From positions 1 through 64,000 of the forward strand of contig NZ_BBQM01000016.1 in assembly GCF_000876015.1 (NCBI RefSeq): DNA of 64,000 bases. The letters run 5' to 3'. Shown in pieces: positions 22,498 to 30,308 of this stretch. This DNA is from Cupriavidus basilensis. GTDB lineage: Bacteria; Pseudomonadota; Gammaproteobacteria; Burkholderiales; Burkholderiaceae. The notes under the pieces are model-generated. The model ran no database searches. It had not been told where the DNA came from and saw only the letters and a program-made list of their open reading frames with translations. Made by a program: the position numbers and the translations under genes. Every line of letters starts with the position of its first letter. Position 1 is the stretch's first letter.

Positions 22498-23772
22498 ATG
22501 GGATTGCTTGATGCACCGATCAGCCCTAAGCGGGCGGCTTATCTTTCGCTGGCCGGCGGATTGCTTAACAAGGGGTATGCCGGGTCTACCCTGAATGTCG
22601 TCCTATTTGGGGACTCGCGCACTGCTAATGCGAATTTGACCGTCGGTGTAAATGGAGGTTCGACAGATGCCGATTGGTTCGGCTACGCCAACGCTATCGC
22701 CGGGTTGCCGGCTACGCTCGTTCTGAATGCTGGTGTTCCAGGAGACACCACGACAGGCATGAAGAATCGCGTTGATGCGCTCATTACTTCGCTTGGTTCG
22801 TCGGTCAATGCCGCTGTGGTATGGGGACTCACGAACGACATTCCTACCACGGATGCCATGTTGACGGCTGCCCTTGCCAACTTGGAATATATCTACAGCG
22901 CCTTCGCTGCTGCGAATATCTACGTGTTCGCGTTCAGCGAGACGCCGGACAACCTATACGGAACTACTACTGCGATTCTCAAGCAGAAGTTTCGTCAATG
23001 CCTATCCACGCGCTGGAATGGCCGTACCGATGGTGAATTTATTGACATATTCCCGGCCATCATCAATCCGACAAATGCCAACGGTGCTCCGCTGATAACA
23101 GACACAGCAGACAATCTACACATCAACGTCTCTGGCGCATACAAGATTGGGAAGGTGCTCGGGCCGGCATTGGCTCGGCGCGCGAGTGGATTCAAGTACC
23201 CGTTCTGCAATTCTGTTATCGACACGAAAGAGTCGCAGCCTTTGTCGACTAATTTCTGTCGCAACCCTCTCATGACCGGAACGGATGGAGTACTAGGCGC
23301 AGGCCATACAGGCACAGTGCCGCATCTGTGGTCCACCGGCGGCGCTTCCGTGGCGGCAATGTCGATCGCGGCACGGCCCGATGGGATGGGCAACGACATG
23401 GTGGCCGCTGTCACATTTTCCTCCGCCTCGGACACATTCCAGGCATTCATGAGTAGCTTGGGCGTTTTTACCATTGCAGCCGGAGATCGGTTTGTGCTGG
23501 AAGGTGACATCAACATTTCAAGCCCAGTCAACCTGAGTGTCGTTGAGGCTGTGCTTTCGTTTGTTGGCGGCGGCGGTCCCTCGGTGAGTGTTTGGAAAAA
23601 GGCGCTGGGGGGGAATCTGCCAGAAACCTGCAATCTGAAATTCCGTAGCTCTATTCTCACGTTGCCTGCTGGCACCTACACAGGCGGGTCGATCACATTC
23701 ACGGCGCGCTGTACCGGCGCTGGAAGCGCAACTATCAAGATTGGTACTATTGCTGCCCGGAAAATAAACTGA
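22498..23772 (+). CDS. SGNH-hydrolase tail protein (putative polysaccharide deacetylase/esterase), 424 aa
   Basis: Residues 30-230 are an SGNH/GDSL hydrolase: FGDSR with Ser40 as nucleophile, LNAGVPGDTT, a block-III-like WGLTNDI and D205-N-L-H208 as the Asp/His of the triad. The C-terminal 190 residues are a beta-sandwich, perhaps carbohydrate-binding. Carried on the tail, it would remove acyl groups from host surface glycan during adsorption. Its base composition is lower in GC than its neighbours, suggesting recent exchange of the host-range domain. Only 8 nt follow the previous stop, with GAGGTGAG as ribosome site. Confidence 0.8.
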   Translation: MGLLDAPISPKRAAYLSLAGGLLNKGYAGSTLNVVLFGDSRTANANLTVGVNGGSTDADWFGYANAIAGLPATLVLNAGVPGDTTTGMKNRVDALITSLGSSVNAAVVWGLTNDIPTTDAMLTAALANLEYIYSAFAAANIYVFAFSETPDNLYGTTTAILKQKFRQCLSTRWNGRTDGEFIDIFPAIINPTNANGAPLITDTADNLHINVSGAYKIGKVLGPALARRASGFKYPFCNSVIDTKESQPLSTNFCRNPLMTGTDGVLGAGHTGTVPHLWSTGGASVAAMSIAARPDGMGNDMVAAVTFSSASDTFQAFMSSLGVFTIAAGDRFVLEGDINISSPVNLSVVEAVLSFVGGGGPSVSVWKKALGGNLPETCNLKFRSSILTLPAGTYTGGSITFTARCTGAGSATIKIGTIAARKIN

Positions 23773-23806
23773 CGTTGGATGATATGGGCCTGCATCCGAC
23801 TCTCTG

Positions 23807-24742
23807 TTACGCTGCGCTTACGGCGATCGCTCTCAGTATTCCTCTAAGCAATACTTCCTGCCCAGTAGGGGTAAGGTGAATGTTATCTAGGTAGGTAGAC
23901 TCAGGGTGCATGCTCTCATCATCCTTTAGGCTGATCAATGGCACGTTGAGATCTGAGCATAGTTCCGCAATACGTTGCAGCCCAATCGGAGGCGCAGTAA
24001 GACTGAGTTCGCTCTTTTGATAGTGCTGAACGACGACGACCGTTGCCCCTGCTTCTCGCACCACAATCAGGAACTCACGGAGGTCACTTAGTGCGCTCTG
24101 TATCTGCTCCGCAGGAGGAATCTTTGGCGACCTGCTTGCGCGAGTAACCGGAAATTTCAGATAGCGAGGGCCATAACGTGTGATGCCTTCCCAGGTTGCG
24201 AGCAGTGGCTTCACTGTTGGGTGTGTTTCCGGATCCAATGGAGCGAAGGTTGGCACGTCGGCATAGTCATCGCTGTTGACTACCAGAACAACCTTGCTTG
24301 CACCAAATAGACCGTAACGTTTCGCATAGGCTAGCCAGTTTCCTGGCCCCCAACTAAAGGCGGAGATATTGCCGACCGTGATCGGGTAATCGGCATCTGC
24401 CTGGAGAGCATTCTGCAGGCGCTCTGTGGCCAGTTCCTCCTGGTCTACCTGTGCACCTCCATTTACCACCGAATCGCCGAAGACCAGAATGCGTTGTTCC
24501 CTTGGCGCCAGACCAGTAGGGAACGAGCGAGATCTCATGCTGTACTGATTCACTGCATACCTATTGCCGAACCGCATGATATTCTGACTTGGCTGCAGGA
24601 CATATTCAATGCTAGGGTCGGCTTGATATAGCGGAGGCGTTCCGAGCCCCAGAACGGAGCGCGCGACAATTTCCGCTGCGCCCAGCAGGGTTGCAGCCAT
24701 CAGAGCTGCCACAACTATTTTCTTAGAGGTTTTCACTGGCAT
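23807..24742 (-). CDS. Signal-anchored SGNH hydrolase-like protein, 311 aa (moron)
   Basis: Minus-strand gene inside the plus-strand late region. A hydrophobic N-terminal anchor (residues 9-31) is followed by an SGNH domain: VFGDS with Ser91, GNISAFSWGPGNWL, and D286-N-I-H289. Such anchored periplasmic domains often act with membrane acyltransferases to acylate or deacylate surface polysaccharide. TAAAAT on the minus strand about 20 nt before the start could be its -10 box. Independent orientation suggests expression in the lysogen. Confidence 0.7.
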   Translation of the reverse strand: MPVKTSKKIVVAALMAATLLGAAEIVARSVLGLGTPPLYQADPSIEYVLQPSQNIMRFGNRYAVNQYSMRSRSFPTGLAPREQRILVFGDSVVNGGAQVDQEELATERLQNALQADADYPITVGNISAFSWGPGNWLAYAKRYGLFGASKVVLVVNSDDYADVPTFAPLDPETHPTVKPLLATWEGITRYGPRYLKFPVTRASRSPKIPPAEQIQSALSDLREFLIVVREAGATVVVVQHYQKSELSLTAPPIGLQRIAELCSDLNVPLISLKDDESMHPESTYLDNIHLTPTGQEVLLRGILRAIAVSAA

Positions 24743-24886
24743 GTAACGTGGAATAGGCGACTGGAATTTTATCCGGTGCGACGAGTAGTTGGTGTGCCTC
24801 CCAACTTCTAGGGGGAAAGCTTCTCATGAGGAGTTTGCTTCTGAGATCCGAGCGCCATCCAAACAGGAGGAACCATATATCGCCAC

Positions 24887-24909
24887 AGCCCGCCTAGCGC
24901 GGGCTTTTT
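24887..24909 (+). terminator. Terminator ending the tail-protein transcript
   Basis: Stem AGCCCGC (24887-24893) / GCGGGCT (24899-24905) with a 5-nt loop and a TTTTT tract to 24909. Confidence 0.75.
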
Positions 24910-24926
24910 CATCCCTATCGACCAAA

Positions 24927-24953
24927 CTCGAATTGTTCCAGGCCACCTAGCAT
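24927..24953 (+). promoter_or_regulatory. Late promoter motif, copy upstream of the 74-aa gene
   Basis: CTCGAATTG (24927-24935), 12 nt, TAGCAT (24948-24953). Follows a terminator and precedes another. Confidence 0.65.
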
Positions 24954-24994
24954 TCTCTCCATCCAAAGGCCAGTCCAATGGAAAAGACCTCGCA

Positions 24995-25015
24995 GCCACC
25001 GTCGGGTGGCTTTTT
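24995..25015 (+). terminator. Terminator between late promoter and its gene
   Basis: Stem GCCACC (24995-25000) / GGTGGC (25005-25010), loop GTCG, then TTTTT. It begins about 35 nt after the expected start of transcription and lies 21 nt before the ATG at 25037, so the gene needs readthrough. Confidence 0.75.
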
Positions 25016-25036
25016 CATGCCCTCAAGGAACAGGCT

Positions 25037-25261
25037 ATGCGCAAGTACCTGCTGAACCTTCTCATCGCATTGGATCAGGGTGCCAACACCCTGCTCGGCG
25101 GCGACCCCGACGAAACGATCTCCAGCCGGGCCGGCAAGGGACAGGCAGAGGGCAAGCGCTGGGCTTGCGTGCTCTGCCGCTTCCTCGACTGGTTCGAGCG
25201 CGACCACTGCACCAAGTCCATCGAGCGCAATGAGGGTGCCGACGCCGTGGTCACGGATTGA
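25037..25261 (+). CDS. Conserved phage protein, 74 aa
   Basis: KYLLNLLIALDQGANTLLGGDPDETISSRAGKG, then WACVLCRFLDWFERDHCTKSIERNEG, is a pattern I recognise from many proteobacterial phages and prophages, with no assigned function. Cys residues and the amphipathic helix may bind metal or membrane. AAGGAACAGG before the ATG. Has its own promoter motif and upstream terminator. Confidence 0.7.
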   Translation: MRKYLLNLLIALDQGANTLLGGDPDETISSRAGKGQAEGKRWACVLCRFLDWFERDHCTKSIERNEGADAVVTD

Positions 25262-25277
25262 GGCCACAACTGGCCGA

Positions 25278-25304
25278 CTCGAATTGCTCCACGCGCAATA
25301 GCAT
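25278..25304 (+). promoter_or_regulatory. Late promoter motif upstream of scaffold and capsid genes
   Basis: CTCGAATTG (25278-25286), 12 nt, TAGCAT (25299-25304). The leader of about 90 nt that follows holds small hairpins (CACGG/CCGTG and CCGCC/GGCGG, 25323-25350) without a T tract, before GGAGTGGAGTGG and the ATG at 25401. Confidence 0.65.
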
Positions 25305-25400
25305 CCACATCAACCCAGCACGGTAGCCGTGCCGCCCGGATAGGCGGACCGTGACATGGATTGAACCTCGCAGCCAACGCGATACGTGGAGTGGAGTGGA

Positions 25401-26465
25401 ATGGAAATTGACCTGAGCAGCGCAAGCCCCGAAGAACTTCTGAAGGCCTACGAGGCCGCCGAAAGCGGAGCGGAGCTGGCAGCAGCCGCTGCCTCCGATA
25501 CCGCGGCGGCCGAAGTGAAGCCGGACGAGGCAGCCAAGGCGGCGCAGGAAGCCGCCGAGGCCGCAGCAGCGAAGGCAGCCGAAGAGGCAGCCGAGGCCGC
25601 AAAGAAGGTGGCGGCAGGGGAGGCGGCGAAGGTCGAGACGACGCAGGAGAACGAAGGCAACGTGGAAGGCGTGCTTGCCCGCGACGGCAAGAATGTCATC
25701 CCGTTTTCGGTGCTGAAGAGTGAGCGTGACCGGGCAGCCCGGGCCGAGCAATTGGCCAAGGAAGCATCGGACAAGATCGCCGCGCTCGAAGCGCAGCTTG
25801 CCGCAGGGAATCAAGGGGCGAAATCTGGTGAAGGCGCCCGCACCACCGAGGCAGCACCCGAAGCCGATGCAATGACGCCCGAGGAGTTGGAGGCCTTCAA
25901 GGAAGACTTCCCGATCCAGTACAAGGCCTACATGGCGCAGCAAGCGACCATCAAGGCCTTGAGGGCACAGCACCAGCAGGTCGAGCAGGACAGGCAACAG
26001 CAACAGGTCGAGCGCCAGCGCACCCAGGCAGAACAGGTCCGGGATGCCATCGACGCGACGCCCAAGCTGGCGCATATCCAAGCCACCGACCCGGATCGGT
26101 TCGCAACGGCGCAGCGCTTCGACGCTGTGCTGCGAGAAGACCCGAAGTGGGCCGACAAGCCCCTGGCTGAGCGCTTTGCCGAAGTGGTCAAGCTCGTCGA
26201 GACGACGCACGGCGCAATCGAAATCCCGGGCGCGAAAACCAACCCTCCGCAGAAATCGCCGGAAGAGTTGCGCAAGGAAGCGGAGGCCGTGGCCGCCGCG
26301 TCGGCAAAGAAGACTGTGCCGACCTCCATGTCCGACTTCCCGGCCGGTGCTGCGCCGGCGAACAGCGAGAAAGAAGCCTTGGAGGGTATGACAACCCTCC
26401 AACTGGCGGACAAGTTCGCAAAGATGTCGCCCGAGCAGCAGGAAGCCTATTTCAGCTCTCTCTGA
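25401..26465 (+). CDS. Scaffolding protein, 354 aa
   Basis: Highly charged Ala/Glu/Lys/Gln-rich helical protein, encoded directly before the major capsid protein, as in P22-like phages. Residues 25-90 and 180-230 are likely coiled coils (EQDRQQQQVERQRTQAEQV). The C-terminus (DKFAKMSPEQQEAYFSSL) has the helix-turn-helix character of coat-binding ends of scaffolds. It would direct procapsid assembly and then leave. Confidence 0.8.
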   Translation: MEIDLSSASPEELLKAYEAAESGAELAAAAASDTAAAEVKPDEAAKAAQEAAEAAAAKAAEEAAEAAKKVAAGEAAKVETTQENEGNVEGVLARDGKNVIPFSVLKSERDRAARAEQLAKEASDKIAALEAQLAAGNQGAKSGEGARTTEAAPEADAMTPEELEAFKEDFPIQYKAYMAQQATIKALRAQHQQVEQDRQQQQVERQRTQAEQVRDAIDATPKLAHIQATDPDRFATAQRFDAVLREDPKWADKPLAERFAEVVKLVETTHGAIEIPGAKTNPPQKSPEELRKEAEAVAAASAKKTVPTSMSDFPAGAAPANSEKEALEGMTTLQLADKFAKMSPEQQEAYFSSL

Positions 26466-26477
26466 TCGAGGAAGACC

Positions 26478-27746
26478 ATGACGACCAGCATTCCCTACGG
26501 CAGCCCCCTCGCCGCCAAAGTGTACGGCGTGGGCCTGTTCTCCCGCGTGCAATCCGCACCGGGCTTCATGAACCTGCTTTCGGGCGAAATGCCCAAGGAA
26601 GGTTCGTTCGCCGCCAAGGCCAAGGGCCAGACCAGCCCCGACTATCCCATCGTGAAAGCGGGCGACCTGGCGAAGGCTGCCGGCGACACCGTGTCGGTGG
26701 ACCTGTTCAACCCGCTGCAAGGCAAGCCGGTGATGGGCGACAAGCGCGTGGCCGGCAAGATGATGGGCCTCACGTCGTCGACGATGGAGGTGTCCATCAA
26801 CCAGACCCGCGGCGGCGCCGACAGCGGCGGCAAGATGACGCAGAAGCGCACCAAGCACAATCTGCGCGGCATCGCGATGGCCGGCCTGCAGGGCTGGGCG
26901 CAGCGACTGGAAGACCAGACCTCGCTCGTGCATCTCGCCGGTGCGCGCGGCGACCAGATCACCAGCGACTGGGTTGTGCCCTTCCAGAACGACAGCGAGT
27001 TCGCGGAAATCCTGGTGAACCCGGTGAAGGCGCCGACCAAGAACCGCTACTACGCGGCCAACGACGCGACCAGCCCGGCGGACATCGGCACCAACGATGC
27101 GCTGACCTTCCAGGACGTCGACCGCATCGTGTCGATGCAGCGCGAGTCGCCGGTGGTGCTGCAGCCCATCAAGATCAAGGGCGACGACCGCGCGTGGAAC
27201 GATCCGCTGTGGGCGCTGTTCGTGACCGAGCGCCAGTGGCTGTACATGAAGTCGCGGACGAGCCAGACCGACTGGCGCCAGGCCATGCAAAACGCCTTCG
27301 AGCGGAAGTCGGCCGGCGTGAAGCACCCGCTGTTCGACAGCTACGAAACCCTGATGTGGAACGGCGTGCTGATCAAGCGCATGAACCGCTACGCCATCCG
27401 CTTCAACACCGGCTCGAACGTGGTCATCGACACCGGCGGCGCCGACGGCGGCACGTACACCGAGTCGACGGTGCAGACCGCGCAGCCGGTCGACCGCGCG
27501 ATCCTGGTGGGCGCGCAGGCGCTGGCCAAGGCCTACGGCAAGTCGAACAGCGACTACTTCTACGACTGGTCGGAAGAAGAAGTCGACCACAAGAACTCCA
27601 TCGAGATCGTGGTGGGTTCGATGAGCGGCACGGCGAAGATCCGCTTCAAGGTCGACGGCGTCGACACCGACCACGGCGTGGCGGTGATCGACTCGTACGC
27701 CCCGGACCCCGCCTCGGCCGCCGGTCGCACGCTGCTGGGCTCGTAA
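26478..27746 (+). CDS. Major capsid protein, N4-gp56 type, 422 aa
   Basis: Sequence and size match the N4-gp56/DUF4043 family of coat proteins: SPLAAKVYGVGLFSRVQSAPGFMNLLSG, GDTVSVDLFNPLQGKPVMGDKRVAGK, and HNLRGIAMAGLQGWAQRLEDQ. HK97-fold shell protein. Codon use is more biased to C/G-ending codons than in neighbouring genes, as expected for a highly translated protein. GAGGAAGACC precedes the ATG. Confidence 0.9.
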   Translation: MTTSIPYGSPLAAKVYGVGLFSRVQSAPGFMNLLSGEMPKEGSFAAKAKGQTSPDYPIVKAGDLAKAAGDTVSVDLFNPLQGKPVMGDKRVAGKMMGLTSSTMEVSINQTRGGADSGGKMTQKRTKHNLRGIAMAGLQGWAQRLEDQTSLVHLAGARGDQITSDWVVPFQNDSEFAEILVNPVKAPTKNRYYAANDATSPADIGTNDALTFQDVDRIVSMQRESPVVLQPIKIKGDDRAWNDPLWALFVTERQWLYMKSRTSQTDWRQAMQNAFERKSAGVKHPLFDSYETLMWNGVLIKRMNRYAIRFNTGSNVVIDTGGADGGTYTESTVQTAQPVDRAILVGAQALAKAYGKSNSDYFYDWSEEEVDHKNSIEIVVGSMSGTAKIRFKVDGVDTDHGVAVIDSYAPDPASAAGRTLLGS

Positions 27747-27762
27747 TCGGGACATGACCAAC

Positions 27763-27785
27763 GGGGCGGGCAGGGCGCCCGCCCC
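27763..27785 (+). promoter_or_regulatory. Hairpin between capsid and downstream gene
   Basis: A perfect 9-bp stem GGGGCGGGC/GCCCGCCCC with a 5-nt loop lies directly after the capsid gene. There is no T tract, so it is more likely an mRNA-stabilising 3' structure for the capsid message, or a translational spacer, than a terminator. Confidence 0.5.
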
Positions 27786-27799
27786 AACAGGAGAGAAAT

Positions 27800-28201
27800 A
27801 TGACCACCCTCAATGCTTCGACGTTGCGAGACGTGCAGTACTCGGGCGAGGCGCCGTTGGCGGCGGCGCACGGCAAGTACACGCTGGCCGCCGCCCAGAT
27901 CGGTGACAAGGTCCGTCTGAACCTGGTTTCTGCCGGCACCAAGGTCGACCAGTCGCGCCTGATCAATGGCGCGCTCGGCGCGAGCACGACCATCTCGCTC
28001 GGCTACGAGTACGCGGACGGCTCCGGCGGCGATGCCACGGCGTTCTTCAATGCACAGGCTACCGCCTCGGCCGCGTCGACGATCTCGGCATCCAAGCCGG
28101 TCTTCATCCCCAAGGACGCCTACATCGTGGCCACCGTGGGCGGCGCGGCCGCATCCGGCGACATCGATACGGTCCTGTTCTACGAGCCGCGCGGCATCTA
28201 G
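27800..28201 (+). CDS. Putative capsid decoration protein, 133 aa
   Basis: Beta-rich, Ala/Ser/Thr/Gly-rich small protein (DKVRLNLVSAGTKVDQSRLINGALGASTTISLGYEYADGSGGDATAFFNAQ) immediately after the coat gene and followed by a terminator, so it is co-expressed with the shell at high level. This position usually encodes a decoration or head-stabilising protein. AACAGGAGAG precedes the ATG. Confidence 0.65.
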   Translation: MTTLNASTLRDVQYSGEAPLAAAHGKYTLAAAQIGDKVRLNLVSAGTKVDQSRLINGALGASTTISLGYEYADGSGGDATAFFNAQATASAASTISASKPVFIPKDAYIVATVGGAAASGDIDTVLFYEPRGI

Positions 28202-28229
28202 GCGCGCCGTCCGCATCGGCGCAGTCTGG

Positions 28230-28260
28230 AACGGGGCGGCGCGTGTCGCCCCGTTTTCTT
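28230..28260 (+). terminator. Terminator after the capsid gene group
   Basis: Perfect 9-bp stem AACGGGGCG/CGCCCCGTT (28230-28238/28247-28255) followed by TTCTT. Confidence 0.8.
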
Positions 28261-28280
28261 GACCTACCTTGAGGATCATC

Positions 28281-28688
28281 ATGATCGGAATCGTGTATGT
28301 GGGCCTGAAGCCCTGGGCGCGCGACAACGTGGCAGGCTCCGGGAAATCCTGGGCCGGCCGCGGCGACGTGCAGGAAGTCTCCGAAAACCAGGCCAAGATG
28401 CTGCTGAAGTATCCGGACCAGTGGGGCCTGGAGAATCCGGAGGACGCGGATCGGCTTGGCGGCCCTGTGACGGTATCGGTCATCGACCCGACCACGGGCG
28501 AGAAGACCGAGGTGGCTCAGTCCAGCCTGGCGAAGCCGCTGGAGAAGATGAGCAAGGCCGAGCTGGCCGCCTTCGGCGCAAAGATGAAGCTCTCGCTCGC
28601 GCCGACCCTGAGCAAGAAGCAGATGATCGACGCGATCGAGGAAGCCGAGAAGGGCCCCGAGCCGCTGCAACCCGGCGTCGCGCCGTAA
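28281..28688 (+). CDS. Phage protein with C-terminal SAP/HeH-like motif, 135 aa
   Basis: The N-terminal half (VYVGLKPWARDNVAGSGKSWAGRGDVQEVSENQAKMLLKYPDQW) is a small beta domain common in head-module proteins. After a linker, MSKAELAAFGAKMKLSLAPTLSKKQMIDAIEEAE resembles a SAP/HeH/LEM helix-extension-helix motif, which can bind DNA. A head-completion role is inference. GAGGATCATC precedes the ATG. Confidence 0.6.
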   Translation: MIGIVYVGLKPWARDNVAGSGKSWAGRGDVQEVSENQAKMLLKYPDQWGLENPEDADRLGGPVTVSVIDPTTGEKTEVAQSSLAKPLEKMSKAELAAFGAKMKLSLAPTLSKKQMIDAIEEAEKGPEPLQPGVAP

Positions 28689-28691
28689 GCC

Positions 28692-29021
28692 ATGCCGACG
28701 GTTCAGCAGGTCATCAACAACGGGCGCGTGCCGCTGAATGATGCGGACAAGGACCGCTACTCGGACGCCGACATGCTCGGCTTCGTGAATGACGGTCTGG
28801 CCGAAATCTATGGCATGCGGCCGGACCTGCGCTTCGGGCGATTCGGTCAGGCGGTGCCCGTGCTCGGGCTCTCCGACGACTTCCCGCTCTCGCCTCAGCA
28901 TGCGGTGGCGATCCAGCACTACCTGGTCTTCCGGGCCGAGATGAAGGACGACGAGCACGTCAACGCCAATCGGGAAGTCAAGGCCTATAAGTTGTTCCAG
29001 ACCCTGATATCTGCCACGTGA
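28692..29021 (+). CDS. Head-tail connector (DUF6682-like), 109 aa
   Basis: Helical protein: VQQVINNGRVPLNDADKDRYSDADMLGFVNDGLAEIYGMRPDLRF, then HAVAIQHYLVFRAEMKDDEHVNANREVKAYKLFQTLI. This matches the short connector proteins that follow capsid genes in N4-gp56-type podoviruses. Probably an adaptor ring below the portal. Confidence 0.65.
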   Translation: MPTVQQVINNGRVPLNDADKDRYSDADMLGFVNDGLAEIYGMRPDLRFGRFGQAVPVLGLSDDFPLSPQHAVAIQHYLVFRAEMKDDEHVNANREVKAYKLFQTLISAT

Positions 29022-29027
29022 GGAAAT

Positions 29028-29225
29028 ATGGCTGAGCAGACCTATGAATTGAAGCCCGTTGGCGTGCGCTACGTGTGTGACAAATGCGGCGAAGGTGAGA
29101 TGCAGCGAGCGAACGGCATCGTGCTAACCGCCGATCCGCCGAGGTACATGCACGCCTGCAGTAAGTGTGGGCATCGACAGGCATTCACGGAAGTCTACCC
29201 GTCTATCCGCTGGGTGAGTGCATAG
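29028..29225 (+). CDS. Zinc-ribbon phage protein, 65 aa
   Basis: Two CXXC pairs, CDKCGEGEM and CSKCGHRQAF, spaced about 25 residues apart, form a classic zinc ribbon. Encoded between connector genes with GAGGAAAT upstream. Structural or regulatory role unknown. Confidence 0.7.
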   Translation: MAEQTYELKPVGVRYVCDKCGEGEMQRANGIVLTADPPRYMHACSKCGHRQAFTEVYPSIRWVSA

Positions 29226-29227
29226 GC

Positions 29228-29857
29228 ATGACCAAGTACACCGACCTGTTCGATGAGGTCTTGCCGGAGGTGCCTGGGGTGCCGCAGGACCTTGCCGCCA
29301 ACGCCATTCGCAATACGGTGATCGAGTTTTGCCAAGGCTCATGGTGCTGGCGCTACATCATGGACCCTGCGCCCGTGCTGGCCGGGCTGAACACGTACGA
29401 ACTCGACCCGCCGCCCGGCGCCGAGGTCGCGCAGGTGCTGCTGGTCAGCGTCGACGGCAAGGAAATCCACCCCATCGGGCAATCGGATCTCGTGGCGCGC
29501 TTGCCGCTGTGGGCGACCGAACGCGGCGAGGTGAAGTACTTCCTGACCGACGATCCAGCCCAGGTGATCCTGGCCCCCGTTCCGGTCCGCAAGATCGCTG
29601 GCGGCCTGGTCGTCACGGCGGCGCTGCAGCCCACGCGCGCCTCGACGACGTTTCCAACCTGGATCTGGTCTCGGTACTTCGATGCGCTGGCCGACGGCGC
29701 CAAGGCGCGGCTGCTGGCGATGCCGAAGAAGCCGTGGACCAGCCCGGAGCTGTTCACGCTCTACCGCGGCCGCTTCGATGCGGCGATGGGTGGGGCCAAG
29801 GCGGAATCGCACCGCGGCCTGACGCGCGCGCCGCAGCGCACCACCTCGTACCATTGA
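29228..29857 (+). CDS. Tail adaptor protein, gp10/tubular-A-like, 209 aa
   Basis: DLFDEVLPEVPGVPQDLAANAIRNTVIEFCQGSWCWRY at the start, then beta-strands and FPTWIWSRYFDALADGAKARLLAMPKKPWTSPELFTLYRGRFDAAM. This matches adaptor proteins of podoviruses that form the ring between portal and tail. Start at ATG 29228. Confidence 0.65.
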   Translation: MTKYTDLFDEVLPEVPGVPQDLAANAIRNTVIEFCQGSWCWRYIMDPAPVLAGLNTYELDPPPGAEVAQVLLVSVDGKEIHPIGQSDLVARLPLWATERGEVKYFLTDDPAQVILAPVPVRKIAGGLVVTAALQPTRASTTFPTWIWSRYFDALADGAKARLLAMPKKPWTSPELFTLYRGRFDAAMGGAKAESHRGLTRAPQRTTSYH

Positions 29858-29859
29858 CG

Positions 29860-30306
29860 ATGGATAGCGCGCCGCTTTGGTGGCTCACGAAAGACGGCGA
29901 CAGGGATTGCCTAGAACTCTATGAGCGCCACTACTCCGCGTACCGCTATGCCGATGGGCGTCAGCGAAAACTGTTCGTTGGTCCCGGCGAGAAAGTCGTC
30001 CTGCGAACCGAGCGCGGCGATGCCTGCTTCGTGTGGCGCAATTTTATCGACGACAGCGGGCAGACCGGCATCAATTGCGCCGTCTTCCGCAACGAGTCGG
30101 CGCATCAAAGCTCGGGACTCATTCGACAGGCGGATGCGATTGCTGATTGTCTCTGGCCTAATTGCCGGCATTACACCTACGTCAACGCGAAAGCGGTCCG
30201 GTCAAGCAACCCTGGATTTTGCTTCATCGCCGCGGGATGGCGGCGCTGCGGAATGACAAAGAGCGGCTTGCTAGTTCTGGAAAGGGCAACAACGGGAATG
30301 CATTGA
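29860..30306 (+). CDS. Conserved phage protein, possibly GNAT-fold (Mom-like), 148 aa
   Basis: A striking pattern: GPGEKVVLRTERGDACFVWRNFIDDSGQTGINCAVFRNES, then YTYVNAKAVRSSNPGFCFIAAGWRRCGMTKSGLLVLE. Strand order, the loop before AGWRRCG and the final strand resemble a GNAT acyltransferase, and the set recalls phage Mom-type DNA-modification proteins. This is a fold guess from motif texture, not a family match. It sits among tail genes and has lower GC than its neighbours. Confidence 0.45.
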   Translation: MDSAPLWWLTKDGDRDCLELYERHYSAYRYADGRQRKLFVGPGEKVVLRTERGDACFVWRNFIDDSGQTGINCAVFRNESAHQSSGLIRQADAIADCLWPNCRHYTYVNAKAVRSSNPGFCFIAAGWRRCGMTKSGLLVLERATTGMH

Positions 30307-30308
30307 TT

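Larger units (their letters stand above)
24743..25036. other. Regulatory interval before the capsid gene group
   Basis: No gene seen. It contains, in order, the upstream region of the minus-strand SGNH gene, a plus-strand terminator (24887-24909), a late promoter motif (24927-24953) and a second plus-strand terminator (24995-25015) placed between that promoter and the next start codon. Confidence 0.6.
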
